A stretch of 64,000 nucleotides of DNA from Tubiluchus corallicola (lineage: Eukaryota; Priapulida; Priapulimorpha; Priapulimorphida; Tubiluchidae), in NCBI GenBank assembly GCA_030141605.1, contig JAQGDQ010001072.1, positions 1 to 64,000 on the forward strand. Direction: 5' to 3'. Below the pieces are notes generated by a model. The model saw nothing but the letters and a program-made list of their open reading frames with translations, was not told the DNA's origin and ran no database searches. Each line of letters begins with the position of its first letter. Within the stretch, counting starts at the first letter, position 1. Positions 1 through 14,500 of the stretch are shown piece after piece. The position numbers were made by a program, and so were the translations under genes.

Positions 1-470
1 TTAAAAATTAAGTAGCCACATACTGAGGGAGTGGATTATAATAAAGAGGGTAGATTGTCTGGGTTAGCTTTGCCGTTGATTGAAAGAAAGTTCGCTACTG
101 AGGTGGATTATAATAAAGAGGATAGATTGTCTGGGTCAGCTTTGCGATCCATTGAAAGAAAGTTCGCTACTGAGGTGGATTATAATCCACCTCAGTAGCG
201 AACTTTCTTTCAATGGATGGCAAAGCTAATCCAGACAATCTATCCTCTATTATAATCCACCTCAGTAGCGAACTTTCTTTCAATGGATCGCAAAGCTGAC
301 CCAGACAATCTATCCTCTTTATTATAATCCACCTCAGTAGCGAACTTTCTTTCAATGGATGGCAAAGCTAACCCAGACAATCTACCCTCTTTATTATAAT
401 CCACCTCAGTAGCGAACTTTCTTTCAATGGATGGCAAAGCTAACCCAGACAACCTATCCTCGCCAATTGT
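1..470. repeat. long inverted repeat built of ~70-bp units
   Basis: Units of about 70 bp (core GCTAACCCAGACAATCTATC on one strand) lie in one orientation up to about 182 and in the opposite orientation from 183 to 470. The centre is a perfect palindrome around 164-201 (GAGGTGGATTATAATCCACC) between bases 182 and 183. Each arm continues with high identity for at least 150 bp, so the region could fold into a hairpin. A single copy of the same unit, followed by the same downstream sequence, recurs at 46790-46910, so this is part of a dispersed family. No transposase is visible. Confidence 0.85.
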
Positions 471-660
471 AAAATGAATGTAGGACTTTATCTGTCTGAA
501 CCAACTAAAGGATCGTTCAGCAACTGCACAAATGAACTAAAAATTGCTGTAAAGGTGCCAATTTTGAAAAATGAGTTCAGGGGAGCGGTTGCGCCCTTTC
601 CTCCTCCATTAGATACACCACTATTCAAATCCATGGGGTTTTGTCAAAATATTGTTTAGT
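471..660 (+). repeat. dispersed repeat, uninterrupted copy of the 46.86-47.38 kb locus
   Basis: From GTAGGACTTTATCTGT through GCAACTGCACAAATGAACTA to GGAGCGGTTGC this matches 46873-46919 plus 47313-47370. Here the sequence is continuous, whereas at 46920 it is split by a hAT-type MITE. The short open frames across it have no recognisable product. Confidence 0.7.
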
Positions 661-984
661 AAGTCGGCGACTCAGAATTGTGCTACAATACTGTAAACTC
701 GGAAGGTTAGTTATAGCAATTTGATTCAATTTTCTGTGCCTTAGTTGTAAATAATCAGTGTGAATTAGATACAATTTTGGATAAAGTACTAACTTCACCA
801 TTCAGGGGCCCCGCCCACACACTCGAGCCGAGGACGCTGTAATGAATTAATGAGCATCTAATGTGCAAGGAGTTTCTTGATAATGTCAAGGCAGTGAAAC
901 CATTCAGTCTGATGTCGTATATTTATGTTTCAATATTTTTTACATATTGTTTGTTTATCTGTTTTGTAAATTCAGTTTATCATC
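661..984. other. no gene seen
   Basis: AT-rich sequence with only short chance frames. The right part runs into the TAA microsatellite at 985. Confidence 0.6.
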
Positions 985-1330
<346 letters not shown>

Positions 1331-1568
1331 GGAAGGTACATGCAGTATGTCAGTCGGCATCTTGACTTGTAATAAAACATTAAATATTTGACACAGTTTT
1401 CAAATTACTAGTACACTTCACTGCGGGTAACGGCGGAGCCTCAAGCCCTTAACAGTTTTTAGGTGGGACTGGCGAAATACACAAAGCAAGGGGCGGCTCC
1501 TAGCTAAAATTACTGGGGGTGCTGCTTCAGAAAATTACATTCAGAAACGTTACATGACCTCCAAACAG

Positions 1569-2011
1569 TAGGGGTGAGCATCGAACGTTCGAGTTCGAAC
1601 ATTCGAATCGAATTCGAACGCTCGAATTCGATTCGAACGAGTTTTTTTAGTTCGAACTCGATTCGAATCCAAAACTATAGATTCGAATAAGTCAGCTCTT
1701 CAATCACATATGTTCTTTATCATTAAAACGATTGAAACATCATGCTGTTAGCATAATTTCGCTGTGATTTCTGCGCACAACTTTAAGCAAATTACTAGTG
1801 GTTTTATTGCAGAACAAAATCTAGTGTGATATGCTTGATCTTTGTAAGACTAATTTTTACTGGTGGTTCGAAAACTAGTTCGAAAATCGTTCAATCTCAA
1901 TTCGAATTCGGTTCGAATTCGAAACACTAAAGTTCGGTTCGATTCGAATTCGAAAGTCACAAATTCGGTTCGATTCGAATTCGCTTTCTGGTAGAGAATA
2001 CTCACCCCCTA
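1569..2011 (-). mobile_element. TTCGAA-rich hAT-type MITE (443 bp)
   Basis: The element starts TAGGGGTGAGCA and ends ACTCACCCCCTA, forming short terminal inverted repeats. It is bounded by a perfect 8-bp target-site duplication, CCAAACAG (1561-1568 and 2012-2019). The interior is full of TTCGAA/GAATTC words. An 8-bp duplication with AGGGGTG-type ends is characteristic of hAT transposons; there is no coding capacity, so it is a MITE. It is inverted relative to the copy at 19199. Confidence 0.9.
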
Positions 2012-2019
2012 CCAAACAG

Positions 2020-2560
2020 CAAACATGGGACGGACAACAACGCATTTTTTACTTCACAATCGCAAAAACAACTTTTCCGTTGTTACCATTCAGAATTAAA
2101 GCTACGAATATACTTCTTGTTGTTGCGTGTCCCTTGCTGAGATATTTGAATATTTCCGGAAAGCACAAGACATCAATTTTTGAGCTTTTGTACGGTAGAG
2201 GGCACCACAAACAATTTTCTATTTGGGCCCAGCACTTCTAAGCACCGGCCATGTTTACGCGTCATGAAAATTCGTCTAATTTCGGCAGATAGAATGGCGT
2301 TGTTGAGTAAAAAATAGGCTGTTGCACGCTGACCCTAACGATTTGCATGTACAAATTACACGTTATAGAGTCATAATAAAATATAGAGTCATAACACAAT
2401 TAAGCTGTTATGTATCACAGGAAATAATGCACAGTTGTCATTCCACTTGAGATGTGTTAAATTATATGAGAATAACTCAAAATTCATTATTTAGCGTTAT
2501 AATATTGCTTCCCGGTGACCTAGGATTTTAAAATGCAGCCACTAGTGTTTTAGTACTGTT
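2020..2560. other. no gene seen
   Basis: Unique-looking AT-rich sequence. No splice-bounded coding segment or known element was recognised. Confidence 0.5.
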
Positions 2561-2570
2561 TTATTATTAT

Positions 2571-2582
2571 TAATATTATTAA

Positions 2583-2675
<93 letters not shown>

Positions 2676-2737
2676 TGGTAGTGGTAGTGGTAGCGGTAGC
2701 GGTAGCGGTAGCGGTAGCGGTAGCGGTAGCGGTAGTG

Positions 2738-2781
<44 letters not shown>
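2571..2781. repeat. (AGT)n / (GGTAGC)n microsatellite
   Basis: A long TAG/AGT trinucleotide tract has an internal block where GGTAGT and GGTAGC alternate (about 2667-2740). The poly-Val/Ala and poly-Thr frames over it are repeat artefacts. Confidence 0.95.
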
Positions 2782-2782
<1 letters not shown>

Positions 2783-2924
2783 CTGCTTCTCAAATGTTTG
2801 GTAAAAAAGGAAATATATCCATTATACTATATAGTATGCCTACATGTATAGTGTCCATGTTTTTTGTTACTTAGTATGGACAAGAATCATTATCAGAATT
2901 ATGCCTGCAATTGTTCTAGAAGCC

Positions 2925-4057
2925 ACGTTGTTCTCTCTGATACAAGTCAAGTTATTGTAGGTTATAACTTGTAAAAGTCATGTTGTTCTTTGTTATAAAT
3001 TTACAAGACACATTATTCCCTGTTATAGCTTCTACAAACAATGTCATTCTCTGTTGCGACTTCTACAGACTACAGATCACGTTATTTCCTGTTATAGCTT
3101 CCAAAAGTCATGTTATTCTTTGTTATAACTGCCACAAGCCACGTTATTCTCTCTTATAACTTCTACAAGTCATTTTAGTTCCTGTTATAACTTAACCATT
3201 TTTATTCTCTGCTGCAACTTCTACAGGTCGCGTTATTCTCTGTTAGAACTTCTGCAAAGTATGTTGTTCCCTGTTATAACTTTTATAACTTCTACAAGGC
3301 ATGCTATTTTCTGTTAAAACTTCTACGAGCCATGTTACTCTCTGTTGTAACTTCTACAAGACAAGTTATTCTCTGTGGCAACTTCTACAGACTGCAGGTC
3401 ACGTTATTCTCTGGTATAACTTCTACGGATCGCGTTTGTTCACTATTACAACTTCTGCAAGCCACGTTATTCCCTATTATAACTTTTATAAATCACTTTA
3501 TTCTTTTATTCTTTATTATAAGTTCTACAGGTCAGTTATTCTCTTTATAACTTCTACAGGTAACGTTTGTTCCCTATTCTAACTTGTACAGTACAACTCA
3601 CGATTGTTTCCTATTATAACTTCTACAAGTCACGTTATTCTCTATTATAACTTCTGCGGGTCACGTTATTCTCTATTATGACTTCTACGGGTCGCGTTGT
3701 TCTCTGTTGTGATTTCTACAAGTCACGTTGTTCTCTGTTACAATTTCTACAAGTCACGTTATTCTCTGTTATGACTTCTACAAGTCACGTTATTCACTAT
3801 TATGACTTCTACAAGTCACGTTATTCACTATTAAGATTTCAACAAGTCACGTTATTCAATATTATGACTTCTACAAGTCACGTTATTCACTATTATGATT
3901 TCAACAAGTCACGTTATTCTCTGTTATAACTTCTACAAGTCACGGTATTCTCTGTTGTAACTTCAACAAGTCACGTTATTCTCTGTTGTAACTTCAACAA
4001 GTCACGTTATTCTCTGTTGTAACTTCTACAAGTCACGTTATTCTCTGTTGTAACTTC
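2925..4057 (+). repeat. 31-bp minisatellite, degenerate
   Basis: More than 30 tandem copies of a unit close to TTCTACAAGTCACGTTATTC followed by TCTGTTATAAC. The left copies are diverged and irregular. The right copies (3600-4057) are nearly uniform, which suggests recent homogenisation at that end. Open frames here are repeat artefacts. Confidence 0.9.
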
Positions 4058-5160
4058 TAATTAATAGGTAATCACAGTATATAATTAAATATCGTAATTC
4101 TAGTAACTAACTGTAACTAAGCTACAACAATTGTGTGAATTAATACTATAATTAATAAAATGTTACTAAAACAGCATTACAAAATTTCAATAACGCCAGT
4201 AATTGAATTAGAAACATTTCTTACCGAACTGATTGGTTTTTGCATTTCTTTGTCTTCGGCAACAGTGGAGATAAAACTGTGATGATGTTACATGCGTCAC
4301 AACTCTTAAATGTAACACATTCAGCGCATGTCGCAGTCCGTAACCCTCTGCTTACGTCTGGGTGACCGTGACCGGTTCACGCGCCCCCAACTTCAGGCTT
4401 TTAAATTAAGCAAAATCGCTTCAAGCGGTCGTCTAGAGGCGGCGAATCGCGTCAGTGAATGTAGACCTACGATTGCACCTCTAACAACTTGATCTGAAAT
4501 TCGTTCATAACACACAAATTATTTTATAACCAATAAAAATTGTCTTTATTGCGATATCACCCATGCAAAAAAGTGTTGGGTTAAAGTGCGGGTTAAATGG
4601 TTCCGTTCCTAGTAGCTTCCGATTCCGTAGTTATTACTTGTAGTTGTAGTGCGTTACTGCCACCCCCCCCCCCCCACAGTGTCACTTGTCACCAGCTCTA
4701 AAGACTGCGCATGAGTGAACTTATAAAGAAGTGTGCGACACACATTAGTTCTTAAATAATGTTATGGGCCAGTGAATTGTGAACTGAATATAGGCCAGTA
4801 ACCCTGGGAAAATATTATTTTAATGATTTTTGCATATAAACATTGCAGTATATATTATACATGATTCATAAAAGACCCTTTTTAGCATTAAATTTTTTTG
4901 CGTTTTTCTCCGGTACATTAGAAAGTCTTGCATAAAAAGTTAAAATAATAAGCATTCATACATGCACTAACACTCGGACCTTGTCAGTTTCCCGTGATTC
5001 AGGTGCCTAGAGGTCTAAATATTGTTTTCAACGCGCGACATCTGAGTCAAAGGTCAACTAATTTCGGCTCAACCTGCGCCTCGCAATTCACTTCAATCAG
5101 CGTTTCATTTGGTGGGTCACCTGCTACTGGAAATCAGAACTTGTCACATTTTGACCCTCA
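4058..5160. other. no gene seen; C13 homopolymer at 4664-4676
   Basis: AT-rich intergenic-type sequence with a poly-C run near 4664. No supported gene. The ordinary sequence just left of the CTG tract (4994-5160) is open in one frame but has no recognisable protein. Confidence 0.5.
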
Positions 5161-5163
5161 ACT

Positions 5164-6318
<1,155 letters not shown>

Positions 6319-6830
6319 TATTGTTAAATTTTGTACAGATGAGCTAACCTAAGATTGCAATTGTGTAAAATCTGCGAAATAAATTATATAGAATTACAAG
6401 CCACTGTTACTCGTCATCAAAAAATTTCCCTCCCCGAAGCCACTGTATAGATTTCTGGTCCGTCCCACCCTTGGCCTTAATTCTTTGATTTACTAGAACT
6501 GGACCCTCTGCCGAACTCTCTGACCTTGGTCTGTGTACAGAGTAACAAACTTTTTAAAAACTTTTTTTGAAAGATAATTTTAATGCACGTGTAAATATCT
6601 TTGACTGTTTTTGCCTATATCCATAATATTTTAACTTATTTGCAAAACTTATATCTGTGCTGCATATACTTTTTATCTTGCTTTCATTGTTTAAACTTCT
6701 TGTAAATATTTTTAATATTTTTTTATAAAAGTTAAGTATGAAATAAATAAATAACTGCGTATCAAAAACTACAGAATCTGCGTAAGAAACACGTTAGAGG
6801 AAATGCTGACAAAGAAAAAAATCAAGACTC
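6319..6830 (+). repeat. AT-rich stretch, LINE-like 3' end
   Basis: A T-rich segment ends at about 6740-6752 in TGAAATAAATAAATAACTG, which resembles the A-rich tetranucleotide tail of a CR1/L2-type LINE. No coding remains. Confidence 0.35.
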
Positions 6831-7079
6831 TCCCGCTGATTGAAGTCGTCAATTGAGGAACGTGGTTACAGTTCAGATAAGTCAAGTACCCCTTTTATGC
6901 GCATCGTCTGTCAGACTGTTATGCAGACCTATAATTGCAAAAACCTAAATACGCCTGCGGTGAAGATTAAAACTAAAATAGACCCAGGCCAAATTGAAAT
7001 TATGTATGATAGTAACGGTTAACTCTCTTAACTCCTGACGCTACCACGCAGGGAGATCGCAATGCTCTTGATCAAGATG

Positions 7080-7240
7080 TTAAATCCACATCAAAAATTA
7101 TAGAAATTGGACAGCAATCTATGGCATATTTGTATGAAACTGGGTCGCAAAGAGAGAGCAAGTTTTGATCAAATTGTTAAATCGGTCTCAAAAATTACAG
7201 GAATTGAACAGCAGTTTATGGCATATTTGTATAAAACTAG
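7080..7240. repeat. short direct repeat pair, ~75 bp
   Basis: ATCAAATTGTTAAAT...GGCATATTTGTATAAAACT at 7165-7240 repeats 7070-7145 (ATCAAGATGTTAAATCC...GGCATATTTGTATGAAACTG). A third piece, AACTGGGTCGCAAAGAGAGA, recurs at 7137 and 7868. No gene recognised. Confidence 0.6.
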
Positions 7241-7243
7241 GGT

Positions 7244-7800
7244 CAATCAATCAATCAATTTATTTCATTCCAGCAATACATATACAATACATTAACATAC
7301 AATAATATTGAAACAAAAAGAAACAGCATAGGTTAAAAAAAGTTGATGAAGTCAAATTAACCAAATAAAAGAGTTGCTGTATGACAGCTTGAAAGCTTGG
7401 CTTGTTAAGGTGGCACAAATGAGTGAATGAAAGAATGGTTAGGGTGAGTAGACATGATGGAATGGAAAAATAGTAAGATTAGGGATAGGAAAAAGGAAGA
7501 GAGGCGAAGATGAGCGAATGAAAGAATGGTTAGGGTTAATAGACATGATGGAATGGAAAAAATAGTAAGATTAGGGATAGGAAGAAGGGAGAGAGGAGAG
7601 GATGAGCGAATGAAAGAATGGTTAGGGTTAGTAGACATGATGGAATGGAAAAATAGCAAGATTAAGGATAGGAAGAAGGAAGAGAGGAGAGGATGAGTGA
7701 CTGAAAGAATGGTTAGGGTTAGTAGACATGATGGAAAAGAAAAAAAATAGTAAATAGGGTTTAACTGCAAGCTAGAAGCCCAGGAGTTAAGTGGTTCTTT
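7244..7800 (-). mobile_element. LINE 3' fragment with internal ~91-bp tandem repeat
   Basis: Reading the minus strand, the end is ...ATAAATTGATTGATTGATTG at 7245-7265, a short-repeat 3' tail typical of CR1/L2-type LINEs. Inside, at 7418-7745, are about four tandem copies of a ~91-bp unit (AATGAAAGAATGGTTAGGGT...). No reverse transcriptase codons are recognisable, so the assignment to a LINE rests on the tail. Confidence 0.4.
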
Positions 7801-8440
7801 CATAGCAATGACTTGTGAACATTCATGTACAGAAAAACTATAATGGGAAAACCAATGTAGGCTTTAAGAACTGGGTCGCAAAGAGAGAACAAGTTATCAT
7901 GAAAGATGAATTCCATCCAGGTAATAAATATTTTGAAATGCTGCCCTCTGGTCGTAGATTCCACTCCATTAACGCTAAAACCACAAGAACTTTAAATTCT
8001 TTCCACCCCGTTGCAATTCACACCATCAAGAGTAAATTTCAGTAAATCTCCAATATTAATTCTTTATGTCACTGTACAACTGATTGAATTATTTGTGTTA
8101 GTCTCCTTGTTGTTTCCATAAGTTATTGCAGTACGTAAAACCACATAAATTTCATTGCATGTGTTATGCTATGATGACAAAGAATTGCTTACTTACTTAC
8201 TGACTTACTTAAGCCCCTTGGCGCTCGTGTAATTGTGACTCAAGACACGTGCCACTTCAACCAGGTAACCCAGAAAATCTGTGAAATTAATAACTTTACG
8301 TGACAGGTCAAACGAAACATGGATTTAACAAACAATCACTTTCATTTATTGCAGTCACTGCGCTTATTATACATCGTTTAGTTCTGCTGGAAAAACTACC
8401 TAAAGATTAACCTACTTATAGTGAATCAGAGCGTTGGTAA
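7801..8440. other. no gene seen; upstream region of the secreted-protein gene
   Basis: Contains TTACTTACTTACTGACTTAC at about 8190-8209, a possible LINE tail. The 5' end and promoter of the gene starting at 8497 should lie in or just right of this stretch. I see no convincing TATA box or other core element. Confidence 0.4.
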
Positions 8441-8496
8441 AGAGTTAAATCACTGGTTTGAAATTTATTAAATTTAACTTAAATTGTCGCATCAGT

Positions 8497-8535
8497 ATGA
8501 AAAAGTTGAATATTGTTTTAGTAATAGTGCTTCTG
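8497..8535 (+). CDS. exon 1 of secreted-protein gene (signal peptide start)
   Basis: Encodes MKKLNIVLVIVLL and ends at a strong GTGAGT donor in phase 0. It is the first in-frame ATG after a stop. It is joined to exon 2 because phase and hydrophobic character continue (VLADQAWS). Confidence 0.7.
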
Positions 8536-11500
8536 GTGAGTATTATATGTTATTACTTTTTTTATTTAAGTTCATTTATTTCCACTCTACATCTAACAGT
8601 TATAATAAAAAAAACAGATAATTTCACTGAAGGAAATATAAATATAAATGCAATATTATCCAGAAATTACAAAAGAGATTCATATGCAGCATATACACGG
8701 GCAAATTACATTACAGAGTAATTTTGATGCATACAGTTTGAGCCTAAAAGCATAGCTTCACAGGCCAAACTGTACGTGGAAATCTTGAAGAAATGATTAA
8801 TAATCTAAAGTACCAGTGTAACATTTACCGTTCAAAAACGTCAGTTACACGATATCTGTTTGCTTCTTATATAAACTAGTCTTGATAACCACCTACTGTT
8901 CCTGTGTGACACAACAGTCTGTGTTCTTTTTGAGTAGAATCCAGAGTGCTTTGTCATCTCATGAGCTGAATCCCCTCACAAGCCTGTCTTTCTATCATTG
9001 GCTATTCGTGCCCATTATTTGAAACTACTACATATAATAATCCTAATTACTAAATAATTGTATTGTTTTGTTTAGATTTAGGTATCTAACTTTATTATTT
9101 TTTCTTTTCAGTTCTTTTTGGATAATTTGTATCATTTATACTGTTATTATTATTATTTTTTATCTGTTTTTGTTATCTGCAGCATCACCGTAAAATTTTT
9201 AATATACGAATCTATTTATAAGAAAGGGCAGGAGACTAGATGACCCCACGGTCGTTCCTTGCCCTGCTCCATGATTATAATTACTTAATATTTAGCAAAC
9301 TTTTCCTGTTAAACTAATTGGAGAAAATAAATGTTCTATGTCTATTATCTTTTTGAACATTCGTTTATCCATCACTTCTAACCTTGCTTTGCACATCTTT
9401 TGTTAAACTGCCTAAAACCCCCAGTTTTTTTGTTCTTTTTTTCTCAATTATTATCTGCAGCACGTAGCAAGTGTTATTTCTACTTCTTGCCATTTATTAT
9501 ATGTATGCTGTCATATCAAAATATAATCATTATTAACATCTATTTTTCTCAGTGTTCTAGATATTGTACTTGCATTTCCAAATGAATTTATTATTATCTT
9601 ATTATGTTACGTATTGGTCTACACTGCAGCCTTTTTAATACAACGATTGTCACGGCGCATGCGTAGGTATCTAGTAGAGGTGAGCATTTGTGCTGACGCA
9701 ATCAGAATAATCACGTGACAGGAGACGAGTGTAAAAGGGGGGACAATGGTTGTTTAGATTACTTATAAAGTTTTTCGTTAGCGTCTTTGTTTGTGAAATT
9801 GTCTTAGAAGTTTTTGTTTCACACTGCAGGTTGTGTAATACTATTAAAAATGCCAACTCGCTGTCCATATTTCAAAAAAATTATAAATTAAACTTACTTG
9901 AAACATATAACTGATCACTCAATCAGGATTCGTTGTTTTTCATTCTTAAAAACTTCCCCTCTAGTATAATAATACTTTTATTACTTCCCACCCGTATTTA
10001 TATCTGTACATATTATAATATTGCATCTGTATACATTGTATTTTTTTCGTAACTAATTCTAGTGGAATACCATAAGCTAGCTTCTTAGGTCTCTAGCGCA
10101 GAATTCATGAATTTTATCATAATTTTGTATTAACAAAAACTGATTATCGATGCACATGTAATGTATATGTTTATTGCGAAATAAATCTATAAAAATATAA
10201 TCTAATCTAAATACAGAAGATATCAATTAACAAATTTTTGTGGCAAGTTTCGACTGTTTACGATTTTCGACATTTACAAGTAAATTATTGATAATTCGCT
10301 CTGAAGCTTGTGCGAAGTGACAGGGCATCGGAACAGCATTTTCTTTTAAAAAACGAATTCGGATCAAATCGAATTTTTGACTTTCGAACTCGAATCAAGC
10401 CGAATTTTAAGGTTTCGCATGCCAAATTTCGAATTCACTTCTAAACATTTTCAGATAAATTTTCGAATCGTAAATATAAACTGCTTTCACAAGGATATCG
10501 TGCATGTGTACACATATACTAAAACTAGGCAAGTTTTTAAATATAAATATAAATGCAATATTATCCAGAAATTACAAAAGAGATTCATATGCAGCATATA
10601 CACGGGCAAATTACATTACAGAGTAATTTTGATGCATACAGTTTGAGCCTAAAAGCATAGCTTCACAGGCCAAACTGTACGTGGAAATCTTGAAGAAATG
10701 ATCAATAATCTAAAGTACCAGTGTAACATTTACCGTTTAAAAACGTCAGTTACACGATATCTGTTTGCTTCTTATATAAGCTAGTCTTGATAACCACCTA
10801 CTGTTCCTGTGTGACACAACAGTCTGTGTTCTTTTTTAGTAGAATCCAGAGTGCTTTGTCACCTCATGAGCTGAATCCCCTCACAAGCCTGTCTTTCTAT
10901 CATTGGCTATTCGTGCCCATTATTTGAAACTACTACATATAATAATCCTAATTACTAAATAATTGTATTGTTTTGTTTAGATTTAGGTATCTAACTTTAT
11001 TATTTTTTCTTTTCAGTTCTTTTTGGATAATTTGTATCATTTATACTGTTATTATTATTATTTTTTATCTGTTTTTGTTATCTGCAGCATCACCGTAAAA
11101 TTTTTAATATACGAATCTATTTATAAGAAAGGGCAGGAGACTAGATGACCCCACGGTCGTTCCTTGCCCTGCTCCATGATTATAATTACTTAATATTTAG
11201 CAAACTTTTCCTGTTAAACTAATTGGAGAAAATAAATGTTCTATGTCTATTATCTTTTTGAACATTCGTTTATCCATCACTTCTAACCTTGCTTTGAACA
11301 TCTTTTGTTAAACTGCCTAAAACCCCCAGTTTTTTTGTTCTTTTTTTCTCAATTATTATCTGCACGCATTTACAATGGTGTAAGCACGTAGCAAGTTTTA
11401 TTTCTACTTCTTGCCATTTATTATATGTATGCTGTCATATCAAAATATAATCATTATTAACATCTATTTTTCTCAGTGTTCTAGATATTGTACTTGCATT

Positions 11501-14500
11501 TCCAAATGAATTTATTATTATCTTATTATGTTACGTATTGGTCTACACTGCAGCCTTTTTAATACAACGATTGTCACGGCGCATGCGTAGGTATCTAGTA
11601 GAGGTGAGCATTTGTGCTGACGCAATCAGAATAATCACGTGACAGGAGACGAGTGTAAAAGGGGGGACAATGGTTGTTTAGATTACTTATAAAGTTTTTC
11701 GTTAGCGTCTTTGTTTGTGAAATTGTCTTAGAAGTTTTTGTTTCACACTGCAGGTTGTGTAATACTATTAAAAATGCCAACTCAATCAGGATTCGTTGTT
11801 TTTCATTCTTAAAAACTTCCCCTCTAGTATAATAATACTTTTATTACTTCCCACCCGTATTTATATCTGTACATATTATAATACTGTATCTGTATACATT
11901 GTAATTTTTTCGTAACTAATTCTAGTGGAATACCATAAGCTAGCTTCTTAGGTCTCTAGCGCAGAGTTCATGAATTTTATCATAATTTTGTATTAACAAA
12001 AACTGATTATCGATGCACATGTAATGTATATGTTTATTGCGAAATAAATCTATAACAATATAATCTAATCTAAATACAGAAGATATCAATTAACAAATTT
12101 TTGTGGCAAGTTTCGACTGTTTACGATTTTCGACATTTCCAAGTAAATTATTGATAATTCGCTCTGAAGCTTGTGCGAAGTGACAGGGCATCGGAACAGC
12201 ATTTTCTTTTAAAAAACGAATTCGAATCAAATCGAATTTTTTACTTTCGAACTCGAATCAAGCCGAATTTTAAGGTTTCGCATGCCAAATCGTATTCGAA
12301 TTCACTTCTAAACATTTTCAGATAAATTTTCGAATCGTAAATATAAACTGCTTTCACAAGGATATCGTGCATGTGTACACATATACTAAAACTAGGCAAG
12401 TTTTTAAATAAAAATTCACATTTTAAATTTAAATTAAATGTGTTCACGTACGAGTTGCCGAACGTGTGCTGTTCGTCACAAACTAGCACATCTGAACTGA
12501 GCGGTACAGCACCTGTTTTTTGTGCCCAGCATTTCCGAAACGCAGGAAGTAGTGTCCGCCTAACTAGCGAATGGCGAAATGCACGTAACAGTGAAGAACT
12601 AGTGGCACGAACCTGAAATTGTGTTTGTGTGGTCATAACTCTTTCACGTAAGTCATTTTTGAAAAAGCAGCAGATTGATTTGACGTACAGTTTAAGGAGG
12701 GGTCCGGTTTTGCTTTAACTTTTTCCCTTTGTCACTGAGCCCAAATTATCTCATTTTTAGGCCAGTTCTCAAAATGTGTCTTAGGACCAAAAGACCCTTA
12801 ATCCAGCACTGGATAACTATACTTAATCCAGCACTGGATAACTATACTATTATACAGGTATTAGCTGACCAAGCTTGGAGCAAGGGGAACAAAGGACGAA
12901 AAAGAGGAAGACCTAAGACTTTTGGAATGAGCTCGATGTATGCGCCATCTAGTGGGATTTTTCCAGCACAGAGACTGCCGCAAAGTACCAATTTAATGAC
13001 AGGACATGATAACGGTGATGGTTACGGTCAAGCATTTAATCTAGGTAAATCAGATCCTTGTGTTATATTACTCACCATAGGCGATGTCTGCAACAACAGT
13101 GTTATCATTATCATCGCTATTAGCATTCTAGGCACAAAAATTTCATTTTCATTATATCATGCCCTACTTTACAATGTGAACCTGCCTTAACGTCCAATAT
13201 TCTTGGCAAAGACATAATGTATTAATCCACCTCGTTAGAACGCCATACTCGCTCAACGCTCACTCTTTTACAGTACCAATTGCCAAAGTAGATGGTACAT
13301 TCAAACCTCTTTTAATTATTATTAAAATTAATAGCTCTTCTGCTTGGAAGAGGTTGCAAATCATTTAAATACAGGATAGGTATAACTGATTCAGATCTGT
13401 GTGTTTGTGGTTTAGGCAGTCAAACCCCAGAACGTTTAATTTTTCATTGTCTGTTACCATTTGTTAGACAAGATATAAGAGTGAATCTCGAACGCAGCTT
13501 AGAAAATAATGACATTCGAAACATTTACAGAAAGTGAGAGACTAATGTAATTAAATTGCGTATAGATATTGTAAAAGAACTAATCCAAAATGATCTTATA
13601 GTAAATTGATTATACATTGATTATAAATATTGGATATATATTTAGAATAAGTAAATCGTAATGTAAAATTGTCAACTTGTTTAGTAAGAAATTTTTTAAT
13701 GTACATAGTGTAAAAACTTAAACTTATTTAACATTTTTGTACCTTTGTGCCCTGCAAATAGAGGGCTTCTTGTATAATTTTCAATAAAGATTTTTAATAA
13801 TTATAATAAAAGCTATTTATAACGCCCCCCTGGTTATAATACCAACCTCGCTTAGTACCCAAATTTTTGGCAAGAGAAAATATCTATATTTTCATAAACA
13901 TGTATAAATAAAGCACAAGAGCCATTTGATTCTTAATTTTGTAGTTAATTAAGTTGCTGTGTTGTTATTTGTTGTTAATATTAATTTTTATTTGTTTGAA
14001 CTCCGCGCCAAATTTAGCAATGTTGTTGACGGACTGTATAATTTTTATTATTTTCAATTAAATACGACTGCTATGTATTAATGCAGCTCATTACAATGTC
14101 AAATTTGCCACAACCCCAACGTTTTTTTTGCAGTCCCAAAACAGGCGGTATTGTTTTCTTTCTCTCGGAAGGCTCGTAGAGAAAAGCAGAAAACACGTCG
14201 TCAAATTAAACTAGTTTATCATGCGATGAATTCTAACCAAAAACGTATTTTTAATCTTATTGACAAGATACAGTAAGTTTAAATGGCTGCGTCTAAAGGT
14301 CATCTAACGGAAGTTTAAATATTCATGTTTTAAACAGCGTTACTGCTGACGCAAGTCTAATATGCAAAAAGGCAGCATGTAAGTGATATAAAATTCAAGA
14401 CGAATTTTTAAGCTTTATCTAGGTGGAGGGCTTTCTTGTGCCTTAAAGTTAAAATAAGTTTCATGTTGTTGTATTTTGTTTCTCTTGGAAGGCTCGTAGA

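Larger units (their letters stand above)
8536..12857 (+). other. intron 1 of secreted-protein gene with 1.9-kb tandem duplication
   Basis: The 4.3-kb intron is mostly two head-to-tail copies of one segment: copy 1 is about 8640-10545 and copy 2 about 10546-12410. The offset is 1905 bp at the left end and 1867 bp at the right, so the copies differ by net indels. Copy 2 carries about 20 extra bases near 11364 and lacks about 58 bases near 11783; scattered substitutions also distinguish them. Open frames at 9671-9868 and 11595-11780 are the same chance frame in both copies. Confidence 0.85.

Noticed and set aside
9671-11780. Two identical 61-65 residue frames as paralogous genes
   Set aside because: They are the same chance frame in the two copies of an intronic tandem duplication; no start context, domain or splice support.
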